Part shown: one piece after another, positions 39,207 to 48,081 of the stretch
Position numbering within the stretch: position 1 is the first letter of the stretch
How the letters are laid out: each line of letters opens with the position of its first letter
From: CAMFTQ01 sp051881615
Lineage (GTDB): Bacteria > Bacillota > Clostridia > Oscillospirales > Acutalibacteraceae
Assembly (NCBI GenBank): GCA_051881615.1
Contig: JBJEQF010000015.1
Location: forward strand, 1 to 54,302
Direction: 5' to 3'
Length of the DNA: 54,302 nt
The notes under the pieces: generated by a model
Told to the model about the DNA's origin: nothing
Seen by the model: only the letters and a program-made list of their open reading frames with translations
Database searches by the model: none
Program-made: the position numbers and the translations under genes

Positions 39207-39553
39207 AGCTTTTGCTCAATTTCTTTGTCAGGCCAATAGCCCCAGGACTCGGTGATTTTGCCGTTTTCCACCTTGAAGTTTTCCAGAGCAAAGGTAATAT
39301 GCTTTCCGGTAGCCGGAATTCCCATACAGGTGCCGCTGTGAATACCGTCATAAAGAATACGGGCAGCAACCATACCGCCTTCTGCAAAAACATCCAGCAC
39401 CTTTACGGTCAGATTAGAAAACTGTTCGGCAACGATTTTTAGAATACCAACGGCGTCTGCGTTGCTTCTTGCCGATGCAGGACTGTGGTCAATGTAATTT
39501 TCTGCCATACAGGTCATAATAGTCATAGTTTCGGTTAGTATAGCCGTCCTCAA
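39194..39553 (-). pseudogene. C-terminal part of a SnoaL-like (ester cyclase) domain, cut off by a frameshift
   Basis: The frame carries CMAENYIDHSPASARSNADAVGILKIVAEQF, then VKVLDVFAEGGMVAARILYDGIHSGTCMGIPATGKHI and FKVENGKITESWGYWPDKE, which is the body of a SnoaL/NTF2-like ester cyclase-type domain. The missing N-terminal helix (SPKDIVVKFFEDGYTNRNYD) is encoded just upstream in the frame of the acetyltransferase gene. One base has been lost or gained near 39509-39525. The ATG assigned by the open frame starts in out-of-frame sequence, so a functional protein is unlikely unless translation restarts at ATG 39508. Confidence 0.75.
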
Positions 39554-40085
39554 AAAACTTCACCACAATATCCTTTGGTGACAGGTAATAAACAAATCTA
39601 CAGATTTCACGCTCCTGTCCCTGATAATTGCCAATACCCTGATACAGCTTTGTAAATCCGCAACGCTCCATAACCTTAACGGAGGCAATATTATCCGCAA
39701 GGCAGATACCAGTCACTTCCGTAATACCTATCTGCTTCATAATAACAGGCAGAAAAGCAGTGACAGCTTCGGCTGCGTAACCCTGCTTTGTAAAGCTTTT
39801 TCCGATGTGATAGCCGACCTCCCAAGTGCCGTCGTCAAAGGGAACAGCCTGCACATAGCCGATATATGTACCGTCTTTAAGCAGAACAGGGTATACAAGC
39901 GGACCGTTGCCGTTTTCATATACACCTATCAGAAATTCCAGCGTTTTTTCCGCTTCTTCCACCGTTTCAAAAACTTCATCGGGAACAAAACGGCGGTTGT
40001 CCTCGTCCGGCGACTCCTTATGCACGCTTTCTGCCATACTCATATTAAATTCAGTAATTGTCAGTCTTTTTGTTTCGATTTTCAT
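39489..40085 (-). CDS. GNAT acetyltransferase, RimJ-like, with fused SnoaL N-terminal remnant
   Basis: A 198-aa protein. Residues 1-168 are a complete GNAT domain: KIETKRLTITEFNMSMAESV, WEVGYHIGKSFTKQGYAAEAV (acetyl-CoA loop), GICLADNIASVKVMERCGFTKLY. This group transfers acetyl groups to protein N-termini or small molecules; the substrate is unknown. The last 28 residues (SPKDIVVKFFEDGYTNRNYD and a nonsense end) belong to the neighbouring SnoaL-like domain. Either the GNAT stop codon was lost or the ancestor was a real fusion. ATTTTCATTTTCC on the other strand leaves a GGAAAATG-type ribosome site. Confidence 0.83.
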   Translation of the reverse strand: MKIETKRLTITEFNMSMAESVHKESPDEDNRRFVPDEVFETVEEAEKTLEFLIGVYENGNGPLVYPVLLKDGTYIGYVQAVPFDDGTWEVGYHIGKSFTKQGYAAEAVTAFLPVIMKQIGITEVTGICLADNIASVKVMERCGFTKLYQGIGNYQGQEREICRFVYYLSPKDIVVKFFEDGYTNRNYDYYDLYGRKLH

Positions 40086-40113
40086 ATTTTCATTTTCCTT
40101 TTTATGTTTTACA

Positions 40114-40372
40114 TTAATTCAATTCATTTTTACAAATCACAAGCTCGCTCTTCATTCCGTTAAGCTCAATAACGTTTTCCGAGTCTGCGGTGCTGAAATC
40201 GTCTGATTTTTTTCCGTCCTTTTCAGGCGAGCATATTTTCAATATCAGGTATTCCCGTGTTATTCTCCCACTTCGTGATAGCCTGTCTTGAAACTCCGAT
40301 TTTTTCAGCCAGCTTTTCCTGTGACATACCCGACTGCTTACGCATTGATTTTAATTTTTCTGCAAATGTCAT
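40114..40372 (-). pseudogene. Truncated Xre-family regulator (49-aa HTH open frame plus out-of-frame tail)
   Basis: ATG 40372, with AAGGAGGTC upstream, opens an Xre domain MTFAEKLKSMRKQSGMSQEK..., SRQAITKWENNTGIPDIENMLA, and stops at 40223. In the next frame the sequence continues with no stop as SPEKDGKKSDDFSTADSENV and ends at 40114. Xre proteins of this type usually continue after DIENMLA with LSxLF...DELL, which is missing. A deletion with frame change is the simplest reading. The HTH alone could still bind DNA. Confidence 0.75.
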
Positions 40373-40401
40373 ATTGATGACCTCCTTAATTTGTTGACCT
40401 A

Positions 40402-40430
40402 ATTTTAGCTAACCTTGCGTTACAAAACAA
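40402..40430 (-). promoter_or_regulatory. Promoter of the truncated Xre gene
   Basis: Minus strand: TTGTTT (40430-40425), 17 nt, TAAAAT (40407-40402), 30 nt before the start codon. The -10 lies in GGTTAGCTAAAATTAGG, a partly symmetrical sequence that could be an autoregulatory site. Confidence 0.5.
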
Positions 40431-40722
40431 GAAAATATGGTTTACATCTATATATTTTTCTGCTACTTTGCGTAGCATTTGACTTTTTTACTGCATTTTC
40501 AGCAGATAAATTTTTTTATAAGAATATAATACCTTAAAACCCCATTTTTGCAAGCCATTCTTTTAATCTTTTTTTCTTCGCAGAAAACTTGGATATGGAA
40601 AATTCTTAGAATATGTGATACAATTTAATGTGTATAATTATATGCAAATAAATGTTCGTGACTTTTTCGTAAATTCAAAACGGTAATGTCTGTTTTCGGC
40701 AGAAAAAAGAGAGGCGAGATGT
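40431..40722. other. AT-rich intergenic region between divergent regulators
   Basis: About 290 nt without a gene. It contains a small hairpin TGCTAC-TTTGC-GTAGCA (40459-40475) and a TATAAT at 40633-40638 that may serve the sensor operon on the plus strand; no good -35 stands at the right distance. Nothing else recognisable. Confidence 0.45.
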
Positions 40723-42366
40723 ATGACAAAACCCAAAAAAAGAAATTATATGATCGGAATCACCGTTGCTTTGTCGATTGTTTGCGCCGTGATTTTTCGC
40801 ATTGCAGGAAATCGTGGTATTTATCCCATAACCTTCGGACTGCTGCGCACTTTTATCTATATCGGTCTGTATATCGGGTGGGGTGTTTCTGTCAGCAAGC
40901 GGATTGTTCAGGCACAGGTGCGCCGCTATCTGGTTGCCGTATCTTCCCTTATCGTTTTCTGGTTTGCGGTAAGGTCAATGAAGTATTATTTTGTTTTCGA
41001 CCCCGCTTTTTCTCGCCATTTATGGTATTGGTACTATTTTCCGATGCTTTTCATTCCGCTTATTTCCGTATTCGTTTCAATGTCACTGGGCAAGCCCGAA
41101 AACTACCGTCTGCCAAAATGGACATCACTGCTGTATATTCCTACCGTGCTTTGTCTTTTGTTGGTGGTGACAAACGATTTTCATCAGTTTGTTTTTGTTT
41201 TTTCGTCAGAAGATGTGTGGACAGACAAGAACAATGACTATGCTCTCGGATACTATTTTGTAATAGTATGGGAAATCATATGTGCTTTGACCTCGTTTAC
41301 CGTTATGATAATAAAATGCCGATTGTCGCAGAGGAAAAAATATCTGCCGCTTAGTCTGCTGTGTATATCCATTGTATATGCTTTAATCTATGTAAGCGGT
41401 GCAGAATGGATGCGAATTATTGCCGGTGATATTACGGCTGTTCAGTGCCTTATGTTTACAGCCATATTTGAAAGCTGTATTCAATGCGGTCTGATACAGA
41501 CTAATACCGGATATGACGCACTGTTTGAAGCCGGAACATTCAAAGCGCAGATTACCGACAGCGCCTATCACACTCGATACACGTCCGCAAACTCACCAAG
41601 GCTGTCAGAGAATGCTATGCGCTTGGCAGAAAATACAGCTGTCAGCCTTGACAAAAATACCGTACTTAAAAGCAATCCAATCGAAGGTGGTCACGTTCTT
41701 TGGCTGGAGGATATTTCAGATATAGCCGCTTTGCTCAAAGAGCTTGAGGAAAATAAAGAGATGATTGCAGAAAGCAACCTTATTGAGCAGGAAAACTATC
41801 GCACAAAGCTGAAAATCAATACCCTTCAGGAAAAAAACCGCTTGTATGATCTTTTTCAGGAACAAACGGCACATCAGATAGATTTGCTTGACAGCCTTTT
41901 TGCTCAGTACAACGCAGAAACAGATTATGAAAAACGCCGATTTCTGCTTGCAAAAATCACAGTAATAGGAGCTTACATAAAACGTAGGGGCAACCTGATG
42001 TTTATCGGTGAAAAATCAGCAACAACAGATACTTCTGAGCTGTCGCTGTGTCTTGAGGAATCTTTTGCAAACCTTGAGCTTATGGGTGTGGAGTGTGCTA
42101 TTGATATTCCGGGTAACAATAAAATTGATACAAAAGACGCCGTTTCTGTGTATGACTTTTTTGAAGCAGTGACGGAAGCTGCCATAGATGATATGTGTTC
42201 GGTATGGTTGAAGGCTCGCAGTGTTACTGATTCTGTCATCTTTCATCTTGAAGTGGAGTGCGAAAGCAGTCTTGCTGATTTTGGGGAGCTTGCAGAAAGC
42301 AGTCATTTTGAGGACGGCGTATGGCGTTTTACGCTTCGGGCAAAAAAGGCAGGTGAACAGTCTTGA
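40723..42366 (+). CDS. Membrane sensor protein, 7TM histidine kinase-like with degenerate kinase domain
   Basis: A 547-aa protein. Residues 1-240 hold about seven hydrophobic segments in the pattern of the histidine kinase N-terminal 7TM region. After it come a short loop region, a coiled coil (LKELEENKEMIAESNLIEQENYRTKLKINTLQEKNRLYD) and QTAHQIDLLDSLFAQY, which could be a phosphoacceptor helix. The C-terminal 150 residues have the size of an ATPase domain but lack recognisable N and G boxes, so ATP binding is doubtful. The stop overlaps the TTG start of the next sensor gene by 4 nt. It probably acts together with that kinase. Confidence 0.72.
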   Translation: MTKPKKRNYMIGITVALSIVCAVIFRIAGNRGIYPITFGLLRTFIYIGLYIGWGVSVSKRIVQAQVRRYLVAVSSLIVFWFAVRSMKYYFVFDPAFSRHLWYWYYFPMLFIPLISVFVSMSLGKPENYRLPKWTSLLYIPTVLCLLLVVTNDFHQFVFVFSSEDVWTDKNNDYALGYYFVIVWEIICALTSFTVMIIKCRLSQRKKYLPLSLLCISIVYALIYVSGAEWMRIIAGDITAVQCLMFTAIFESCIQCGLIQTNTGYDALFEAGTFKAQITDSAYHTRYTSANSPRLSENAMRLAENTAVSLDKNTVLKSNPIEGGHVLWLEDISDIAALLKELEENKEMIAESNLIEQENYRTKLKINTLQEKNRLYDLFQEQTAHQIDLLDSLFAQYNAETDYEKRRFLLAKITVIGAYIKRRGNLMFIGEKSATTDTSELSLCLEESFANLELMGVECAIDIPGNNKIDTKDAVSVYDFFEAVTEAAIDDMCSVWLKARSVTDSVIFHLEVECESSLADFGELAESSHFEDGVWRFTLRAKKAGEQS

Positions 42367-43655
42367 CTACCTTTTATCAGGCATCATCAACAGAGCAATT
42401 TTTGTTAATGCTTTGTCTTTTCTTTCTGTCAATCGCAGCATTGTTTCATCTTTTAGTTTACTATGACAGATTTCAGGGTAAACTTAGCAGATATCTGAAT
42501 GTCGGAATGTTTCTGATTCTGTTTGCACTGTTATCTGTATTGGGAGAAGCCTATGGAAAAATAAATAAGCAACAGCCGTACGAAGCTCTGCTTTTGTTGC
42601 CGATGTGGCTTCTGTGGTGCGTTGCAGGAGCTGCAAGCATACTTCTGATAAGCGAAGCTGTTATTTGGTATTGTCAAAAAGGCAGAACACTCAGCCGACG
42701 TTCGGTAAAGCAGGCGATAGATACGCTTGCCGATGCGATTTGTTATTTTTCTCCGTCAGGCACTGTCAAGCTGTGCAATCTTCAGATGCACCGATTGTTT
42801 CGCAGTCTTGCACAAAGCGATATGCAGACATTTGGCGAATTACAGAAGGCTCTGGAGGAATGTGATGCAAAAAGCGGTATTATCAGGCTCCCTGATGTTA
42901 GTCAGACTTATCTTTTCCCGAACGGAAAGGCGTGGCGTTATTCTCAGACAGAGATAACAGCCTCAGACGGTGTTGTCTATACAGAGGTCATATTTTCAGA
43001 TGTGACAGAGCTATATGAAAAGAACTTAAAGCTAAAGGAGCAGACAGAACAGCTCAAAAAAATTTCACGTGATTTAAAGGTTCTGTCTGACAATGTTTCA
43101 GCTATGACAAAGGAAAAGGAATTACTGGCTGCTAAAACAAGACTGCACGACCGTATGAGCGCAGGAATAATTGCGATGCGTCAGATTTTACAGCAGGAGA
43201 AGACTACGGAAGAAACTGCTGATGCCGTCAGACTGTTTCAGAAAGCGGTAAGCGCGATTAAAAATGATAATGAATATCCCTTGGAACGCGGCGAGCTTGC
43301 AGAATTTTTGCGTGACGCCGATACAATCGGTGTAAAGGTTGAGCTTAACGGAGAAATGCCGCAGCAGCAGGAGCTGTACAGGGTTTTTGTTATTGCAATG
43401 CGTGAGTGCCTTACAAACAGCGTCCGTCATGCCGATGCGACAAAGCTTATGATTGATATACAGAAAGATGACAATTACTTTTCAATACGAATCACAAACA
43501 ACGGCAAACCACCCGAGAGTAAAGTAACGCCAAAGGGCGGATTGCTTAATCTTTACAACCATATTGCAAATCTGAGAGGAACTATGGAAATACAGTCAGA
43601 TCCTGTCTTTACACTGATTGTGACTTTACCCGTAGCTAAGGAGGGAACAGAATGA
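42363..43655 (+). CDS. Sensor histidine kinase (TTG start)
   Basis: A 430-aa kinase starting at TTG 42363 with AGGTGA upstream. Three hydrophobic segments (residues 12-35, 45-62, 74-100) are followed by a PAS-like domain (AIDTLADAICYFSPSGTVKLCNLQMHRLF), a coiled coil, a phosphoacceptor region (AKTRLHDRMSAGIIAMRQIL) and an ATPase domain with N box MRECLTNSVRHADATKL, RITNNGKPP and GGLLNLYNHIANLRG. This is the NarX/DesK-type arrangement that partners NarL-family regulators. Its TGA overlaps the ATG of the response regulator (ATGA). Confidence 0.85.
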   Translation: MTTFYQASSTEQFLLMLCLFFLSIAALFHLLVYYDRFQGKLSRYLNVGMFLILFALLSVLGEAYGKINKQQPYEALLLLPMWLLWCVAGAASILLISEAVIWYCQKGRTLSRRSVKQAIDTLADAICYFSPSGTVKLCNLQMHRLFRSLAQSDMQTFGELQKALEECDAKSGIIRLPDVSQTYLFPNGKAWRYSQTEITASDGVVYTEVIFSDVTELYEKNLKLKEQTEQLKKISRDLKVLSDNVSAMTKEKELLAAKTRLHDRMSAGIIAMRQILQQEKTTEETADAVRLFQKAVSAIKNDNEYPLERGELAEFLRDADTIGVKVELNGEMPQQQELYRVFVIAMRECLTNSVRHADATKLMIDIQKDDNYFSIRITNNGKPPESKVTPKGGLLNLYNHIANLRGTMEIQSDPVFTLIVTLPVAKEGTE

Positions 43656-44290
43656 AGCAAGTGCTAATCGTTGAGGATCAGCGTATGCCACGTGAGAATA
43701 TGGAACGTTTGCTTTCTGACAGCGGCAGTTATGAGCTTGCGGCAAGCATAAGCAGTGCAGAGCTTGCAGTTATAAAATGTCAGCGACAGCATATCGATCT
43801 TGTTCTGATGGATGTATGCACAACAGGCAGTAAGGACGGAATTGACGCCGCCGCAGAAATCAAAAAGCAGTTTCCTGACATAAAAATTATTATCGTAACC
43901 TCTATGGTCGAGGTAGGCTATCTTGACCGTGCCAAGTCAGCAGGTGTCGACAGCTTCTGGTATAAGGATGTAAGCCGAGAAACGCTGATTGATGTAATTG
44001 ACCGCACAATGTCGGGTGAGCATATTTTCCCCGACAAGACGCCGACTGTGCAATTAGGCCGTGCCAGCAGTGCAGAGTTTACGTCAAAGGAAATAGAGGT
44101 GCTTCGCCTTGTATGTGACGGTCTGGAATACAGCGAGATTGCAGAGAAGCTGTGCGTATCTGTCAATACGGTCAAGACGCACGTTTCGCATATTCTGCAA
44201 AGAACAGGCTATTCAAACAAAACACGTCTTGCTATTGCCGTTACCAACAAAAAATTCATTATTCCAAGCATTCCCGTGGATAATGAATAA
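43652..44290 (+). CDS. NarL/LuxR-family response regulator
   Basis: A 212-aa two-domain regulator. The receiver has VLIVEDQRM (acidic pocket), LVLMDVCTTGS (phosphoacceptor Asp), IVTSM and WYKD (Lys). The C-terminal LuxR helix-turn-helix is FTSKEIEVLRLVCDGLEYSEIAEKLCVSVNTVKTHVSHILQRTGYSNKTRLA. It is coupled to the two sensor genes before it and likely receives phosphate from the kinase at 42363. The palindrome at 44350-44367 is a reasonable candidate for its binding site. Confidence 0.93.
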   Translation: MKQVLIVEDQRMPRENMERLLSDSGSYELAASISSAELAVIKCQRQHIDLVLMDVCTTGSKDGIDAAAEIKKQFPDIKIIIVTSMVEVGYLDRAKSAGVDSFWYKDVSRETLIDVIDRTMSGEHIFPDKTPTVQLGRASSAEFTSKEIEVLRLVCDGLEYSEIAEKLCVSVNTVKTHVSHILQRTGYSNKTRLAIAVTNKKFIIPSIPVDNE

Positions 44291-44308
44291 CTAAAATACT
44301 TATGATAA

Positions 44309-44345
44309 ATCCCCGATTTCATTGTGAATTCGGGGATATTTTTGT
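44309..44345 (+). terminator. Terminator after the two-component operon
   Basis: ATCCCCGA (44309-44316) pairs with TCGGGGAT (44330-44337), followed by ATTTTTTG. It separates the sensor-regulator operon from the palindrome-controlled genes. Confidence 0.85.
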
Positions 44346-44349
44346 AAAA

Positions 44350-44394
44350 ATCACCCATATGGGTGATGTGCAGTCCGAAAGCTCCCTGTATAAT
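44350..44394 (+). promoter_or_regulatory. Promoter with 18-bp palindrome at activator position
   Basis: ATCACCCATATGGGTGAT (44350-44367) is a perfect palindrome. TATAAT lies at 44389-44394, but the -35 place (44366-44371, ATGTGC) is poor. With a start near 44401, the palindrome centre is near -42, the usual site of a class II activator that replaces a weak -35. The half site ACCCAT resembles NarL-type heptamers. The adjacent response regulator is the obvious candidate. Confidence 0.6.
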
Positions 44395-44429
44395 AGAATT
44401 GATAAATTAGTATAACAGGAGGTGGTTTA

Positions 44430-44813
44430 ATGAAGAGAGTTGTTGTAGATATGCAAAACGGATTGTTTGGCGACGCCATAGCAACTGCTTTGCGTGATTT
44501 TGATTCGGATTTTGAGGTTTATACAAGTGAAAGTCCACTTAAAACAACTGATATTTGCGCCGACACACAAGCAAACGTACTTATTATGGAGGTCACAGCC
44601 TACACGCCGTGGAAGCTTGAGGAGCGAATGAAAATCCGTGACGAAGTAAAAGCATATTGTCCCGATTGTAAAATCGTTTTAGTGGTAGATGAAAACACAG
44701 AGAATAAATTAGCCTATAAGGTTCGCCGTGCGAAAAAAGACGGACTTATCGACAATTTCCTTTACGGCTCGGTATCTGCCACCTATTTGTCGGCAGTTGT
44801 TGATACTCTCTGA
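44430..44813 (+). CDS. Orphan receiver-like protein (127 aa)
   Basis: A single-domain protein beginning MKRVVVDMQNGLFGDAIATALRDF, with VLIMEVTAYTPWKLEERMKI (Glu where the phosphoacceptor Asp would be) and CKIVLVVDENTENKLAYKVRRAKKDGLIDNFLYGSV. The fold resembles a response-regulator receiver, but the N-terminal acidic pair and the Asp are not clear, so it is probably not phosphorylated. No output domain. AGGAGGTGG precedes the ATG. It lies between the palindrome promoter and the first dockerin gene, likely in one transcript. Confidence 0.65.
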   Translation: MKRVVVDMQNGLFGDAIATALRDFDSDFEVYTSESPLKTTDICADTQANVLIMEVTAYTPWKLEERMKIRDEVKAYCPDCKIVLVVDENTENKLAYKVRRAKKDGLIDNFLYGSVSATYLSAVVDTL

Positions 44814-44865
44814 CAAAACAAAGAAGAAAACAGAAACATAAATAATACTTTTGAGGTGAATTTTT

Positions 44866-47800
44866 ATGAAACGTAAAATATCAAAAAAAGTGATAAGCAT
44901 ATGTCTTAGCTTGCTTATCTGCATTTCCGCTTTACCGTTTTCAATGCTTACGGTAAATGCGGCTGAATATGATATAACTATCCGCAATGTAGCTTACCCT
45001 CGCCCCGGTGCTGTACCGCAAGCTAATATTTCAAAAGAAAGCGTCAGTCGATATAATCTCTACGGCTGGGCTTGGATGGGTAGTGACGATACGGTAGCTA
45101 TGGGACCCGACGAAAAGTTTAAAGAATTTTTTTCTTTGGTTTTAGGCAGTTCGGGTGACTTCTACTATGAATTAGATACCTTCACCGACACCGTAAGCTA
45201 CAGCTTGTCACTTATGTTTGTTCTCAAGGACAAAATTGTTATTTCCGGAGTCGAATGTGATGTAGTCTTCTATGATGAAAACAACAATTTGATGGATTTT
45301 GTTCAGGGTATGTTTCTGCCCGTAAAATACGCAAGAACACAGGCAGAGGCAGTGGGCATAACTTTACCGGAAGACCTGACCGATAATGATACTATTATGG
45401 TATGTTCGACAAGCAGTAAGATGTGTTGTCCTGAAGACCATATTCATATACAAGGTCCATACAGTTATGACGACAACGGTCATTGGCGTGAATGTACTGT
45501 ATGCGGTGAAAAAATATTTGACTCTGACGGCAAACACCGCAAATATTGCTCAAAAGACGAAAGCTGGATATGCATTAATCAGGCTACTGCAAGTAAAGAG
45601 GGAGAATATGTAAAACAATGCTCCGGTTGCTCGTATGTGCTGGAGAAAATAACAGTTCCGAAAACAGGGGAACAAACAGTCGTAACTACTTATGACGAAT
45701 TGAGAAATGCTCTTGCAAAGGGCGGAAAGCAATGGATTAAGCTTGATTTTCCCGGTAAAACCTTTACACAGGAGGACTTCAAGTATGATTACACCCTTTG
45801 TTTGGATGACCCTGACGCTGACATTACAATAGACTTAAATAACTGTGTTCTGGAAAGAAAAACATTGTATGACAAAAGACTTTTTGAAATCAAGCAAGGA
45901 AAGCTCAGACTATGGCAGAAGGACGGAAACGGTATAGATCATTCTGTTGGCTTCAAATATAATTTTTCTTTTGATACCGGCAACGGCGAAGCAGTGTTTT
46001 ATGTTGCCGACTCAGGAAGTCTTACATTGACTAATGTTCATTCTCTGTCACCGGGTTCAGACGACATAGGTACTTTTACTTATGCTTTTCCGATTGTAAA
46101 ATCAAGCGGAAACCTCCGCATTGACAGTGGTTTATATTTCTCCTATAATGATACTTCTGCTGTTGAAGTTGATGGAGGTACAGTAGTTATTAACGGCGGA
46201 TATTTTCAAGCATACTATTATAAGAGCTCAGCCGTGAAAATTACAGCCCCGGACAACGATAAAACTACCGCCGAAATTAACTACGGTACCTTCGGCGCAC
46301 TCAACACCGCAGTTTATATGGATAGAGATACCGTTGTCACAATAAACGGCGGCAACTTTGAATATAAAATTACAGACAGAAATTTATATCAGAAAAAGGC
46401 TTTGCATGCATATAAGGCGGATTTAACCATAAACGGAGGTTATTACTACGGTTCAATAAATGCATTAGATGCAAGAGGACTTAATTCACTTAATATTTCA
46501 AACGGATATTTCAAATTGTACAATCAAACCGAAGACGGCAATTTGGCGGCAGTTTACTTGGGCGGTGATTATAGTACTAATACTATAATTTCCGGAGGAG
46601 GATATTATGGAAATAAAGGAATTGAATGCAGCAGAGAAACTGATTTTTCAAAAATTATTCCCAAAGGCTGCTATGTGACAGATGATGATACCGGTTTAGT
46701 TATTGACCATAACATCACCGATTATTCGCTCGGAGGCTCTATTGATATATTTGCAAAAAGGGCGAGAATCACAACCCAACCCTCAGGCGGTCATTCCGCT
46801 GTTATGGGTGACTCAATTGTTCTGAAAATAGACGCAGAGAATGCAAACGAGTACATATGGCACGTTATTGACGAAAACGGACATGAGCTTTCGTGGAACT
46901 ATCTTTCAAACAACGGCTATGCAACTCCCGAAGTGGTTTCAGGCGGAAAAATGTTTTTCCTCAGAAACGTATCTGACTGGATGACCGGCAAGCGTGTTTA
47001 CTGCAAAGTAAAAGGCTACGGCGGAACTGTTATGTCGGATATAGTTACCTTGTCCGTAGGTAAGGTAATCAAATACTGCAATGATTTGTATTTTGACGAT
47101 TTCGATCAGATATGGAATCACAAAACAGTAGGAGATTTCAAGAACCTGAAAAACGACGCCGACGCTCCCTACACTATCGGTAATGTAAGGTGGGAGATGT
47201 TCAGTAAGATTCTCAGCGACGATTTTGAATTTGAAAACGGAGATAATGTAGCTGTCAGAATTGATGTTATTCCAAAGGAAGGATACTCATTTTACAGCAG
47301 CGTATTCGGAAAGCTTAACGGAATAGAATCGTATGCTACAATTAAAAATGAAGACGGCAGCCGTTCTATCGTGTTTAATATGACAATAACTGCACCCGAT
47401 GAGTACAAAACGCAGAACATTGAGCTTTCGGTAGAACAGCCTGTTGCAGGCAAAGCACCTGCGGAAACAGCAATTTGCACCTCAGGTTATGCAGTACCGG
47501 GAACACCAACGTGGACGCCTGCCGAAGAAACATTCACAAGCGGCGAGCAGTACACAGTAAAAATCCCCGTAACAGCCGAGTATAAATGGGGCGATACCTC
47601 AGCGGTAACAGCAAAGGTAAACGGTAATGACGCAGAATTTGTCATTGAATCAAAGGGCAAATTCAGACTGTATTATGTTGTATATACATTTACAGCGACA
47701 GAGGAAGTGTCGACCGACCCGACAAAACCGACTGACCCAACTGCACCGACAGACCCAACTGCACCGACAGACCCAACCAAGCCGACTGACCCGACCAAGC

Positions 47801-48081
47801 CGACCAAGCCAACCGACCCGACAGACCCAACTGCACCGACAGACCCAACCAAGCCGACTGAGCCGACAGCACCAACCGAAGAATATATTCTCGGCGACGT
47901 TGATATGGACGGCAAGGTAAAGATAAACGATGCGACAATGATTCAAAAACATCTTGCGTCTATAATAACTCTTTCACAATTACAGAAAAAAGCCGCAGAT
48001 GTAACGGCTGACGGTAATGTCAACATCAAGGACGCTACTCAGATTCAGAAGCACATCGCAGGACTGATTGATAAGTTCTGA
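44866..48081 (+). CDS. Secreted dockerin protein with beta-helix-like and Ig-like regions
   Basis: A 1071-aa exported protein. The signal peptide (KKVISICLSLLICISALPFSMLTVNA) precedes cleavage near residue 32. Around 195-260 is a Cys/His segment (DNGHWRECTVCGEK, CSGCSYVLE). Residues 270-640 carry repeated TINGG/ISNGYF strands suggesting a right-handed beta-helix. Ig-like segments follow (IVLKIDAENANEYIWHVI; VTAEYKWGDTSAVTAKV). A DPTKPTDPTAPT linker (47710-47880) leads to a type I dockerin: DVDMDGKVKINDATMIQKHL and DVTADGNVNIKDATQIQKHI, two calcium loops. The dockerin would attach it to a cohesin protein at the cell surface. No catalytic residues were identified. Confidence 0.87.
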   Translation: MKRKISKKVISICLSLLICISALPFSMLTVNAAEYDITIRNVAYPRPGAVPQANISKESVSRYNLYGWAWMGSDDTVAMGPDEKFKEFFSLVLGSSGDFYYELDTFTDTVSYSLSLMFVLKDKIVISGVECDVVFYDENNNLMDFVQGMFLPVKYARTQAEAVGITLPEDLTDNDTIMVCSTSSKMCCPEDHIHIQGPYSYDDNGHWRECTVCGEKIFDSDGKHRKYCSKDESWICINQATASKEGEYVKQCSGCSYVLEKITVPKTGEQTVVTTYDELRNALAKGGKQWIKLDFPGKTFTQEDFKYDYTLCLDDPDADITIDLNNCVLERKTLYDKRLFEIKQGKLRLWQKDGNGIDHSVGFKYNFSFDTGNGEAVFYVADSGSLTLTNVHSLSPGSDDIGTFTYAFPIVKSSGNLRIDSGLYFSYNDTSAVEVDGGTVVINGGYFQAYYYKSSAVKITAPDNDKTTAEINYGTFGALNTAVYMDRDTVVTINGGNFEYKITDRNLYQKKALHAYKADLTINGGYYYGSINALDARGLNSLNISNGYFKLYNQTEDGNLAAVYLGGDYSTNTIISGGGYYGNKGIECSRETDFSKIIPKGCYVTDDDTGLVIDHNITDYSLGGSIDIFAKRARITTQPSGGHSAVMGDSIVLKIDAENANEYIWHVIDENGHELSWNYLSNNGYATPEVVSGGKMFFLRNVSDWMTGKRVYCKVKGYGGTVMSDIVTLSVGKVIKYCNDLYFDDFDQIWNHKTVGDFKNLKNDADAPYTIGNVRWEMFSKILSDDFEFENGDNVAVRIDVIPKEGYSFYSSVFGKLNGIESYATIKNEDGSRSIVFNMTITAPDEYKTQNIELSVEQPVAGKAPAETAICTSGYAVPGTPTWTPAEETFTSGEQYTVKIPVTAEYKWGDTSAVTAKVNGNDAEFVIESKGKFRLYYVVYTFTATEEVSTDPTKPTDPTAPTDPTAPTDPTKPTDPTKPTKPTDPTDPTAPTDPTKPTEPTAPTEEYILGDVDMDGKVKINDATMIQKHLASIITLSQLQKKAADVTADGNVNIKDATQIQKHIAGLIDKF

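Noticed and set aside
40686..41237. 183-aa open frame overlapping the first sensor gene
   Set aside because: It is a shadow in another frame with unlikely composition; the 7TM reading at 40723 is consistent over its full length.
47627..47952. Open frames on both strands in the Pro/Thr linker of the first dockerin gene
   Set aside because: They come from the DPTKPT-coding repeats, which read through in several frames.
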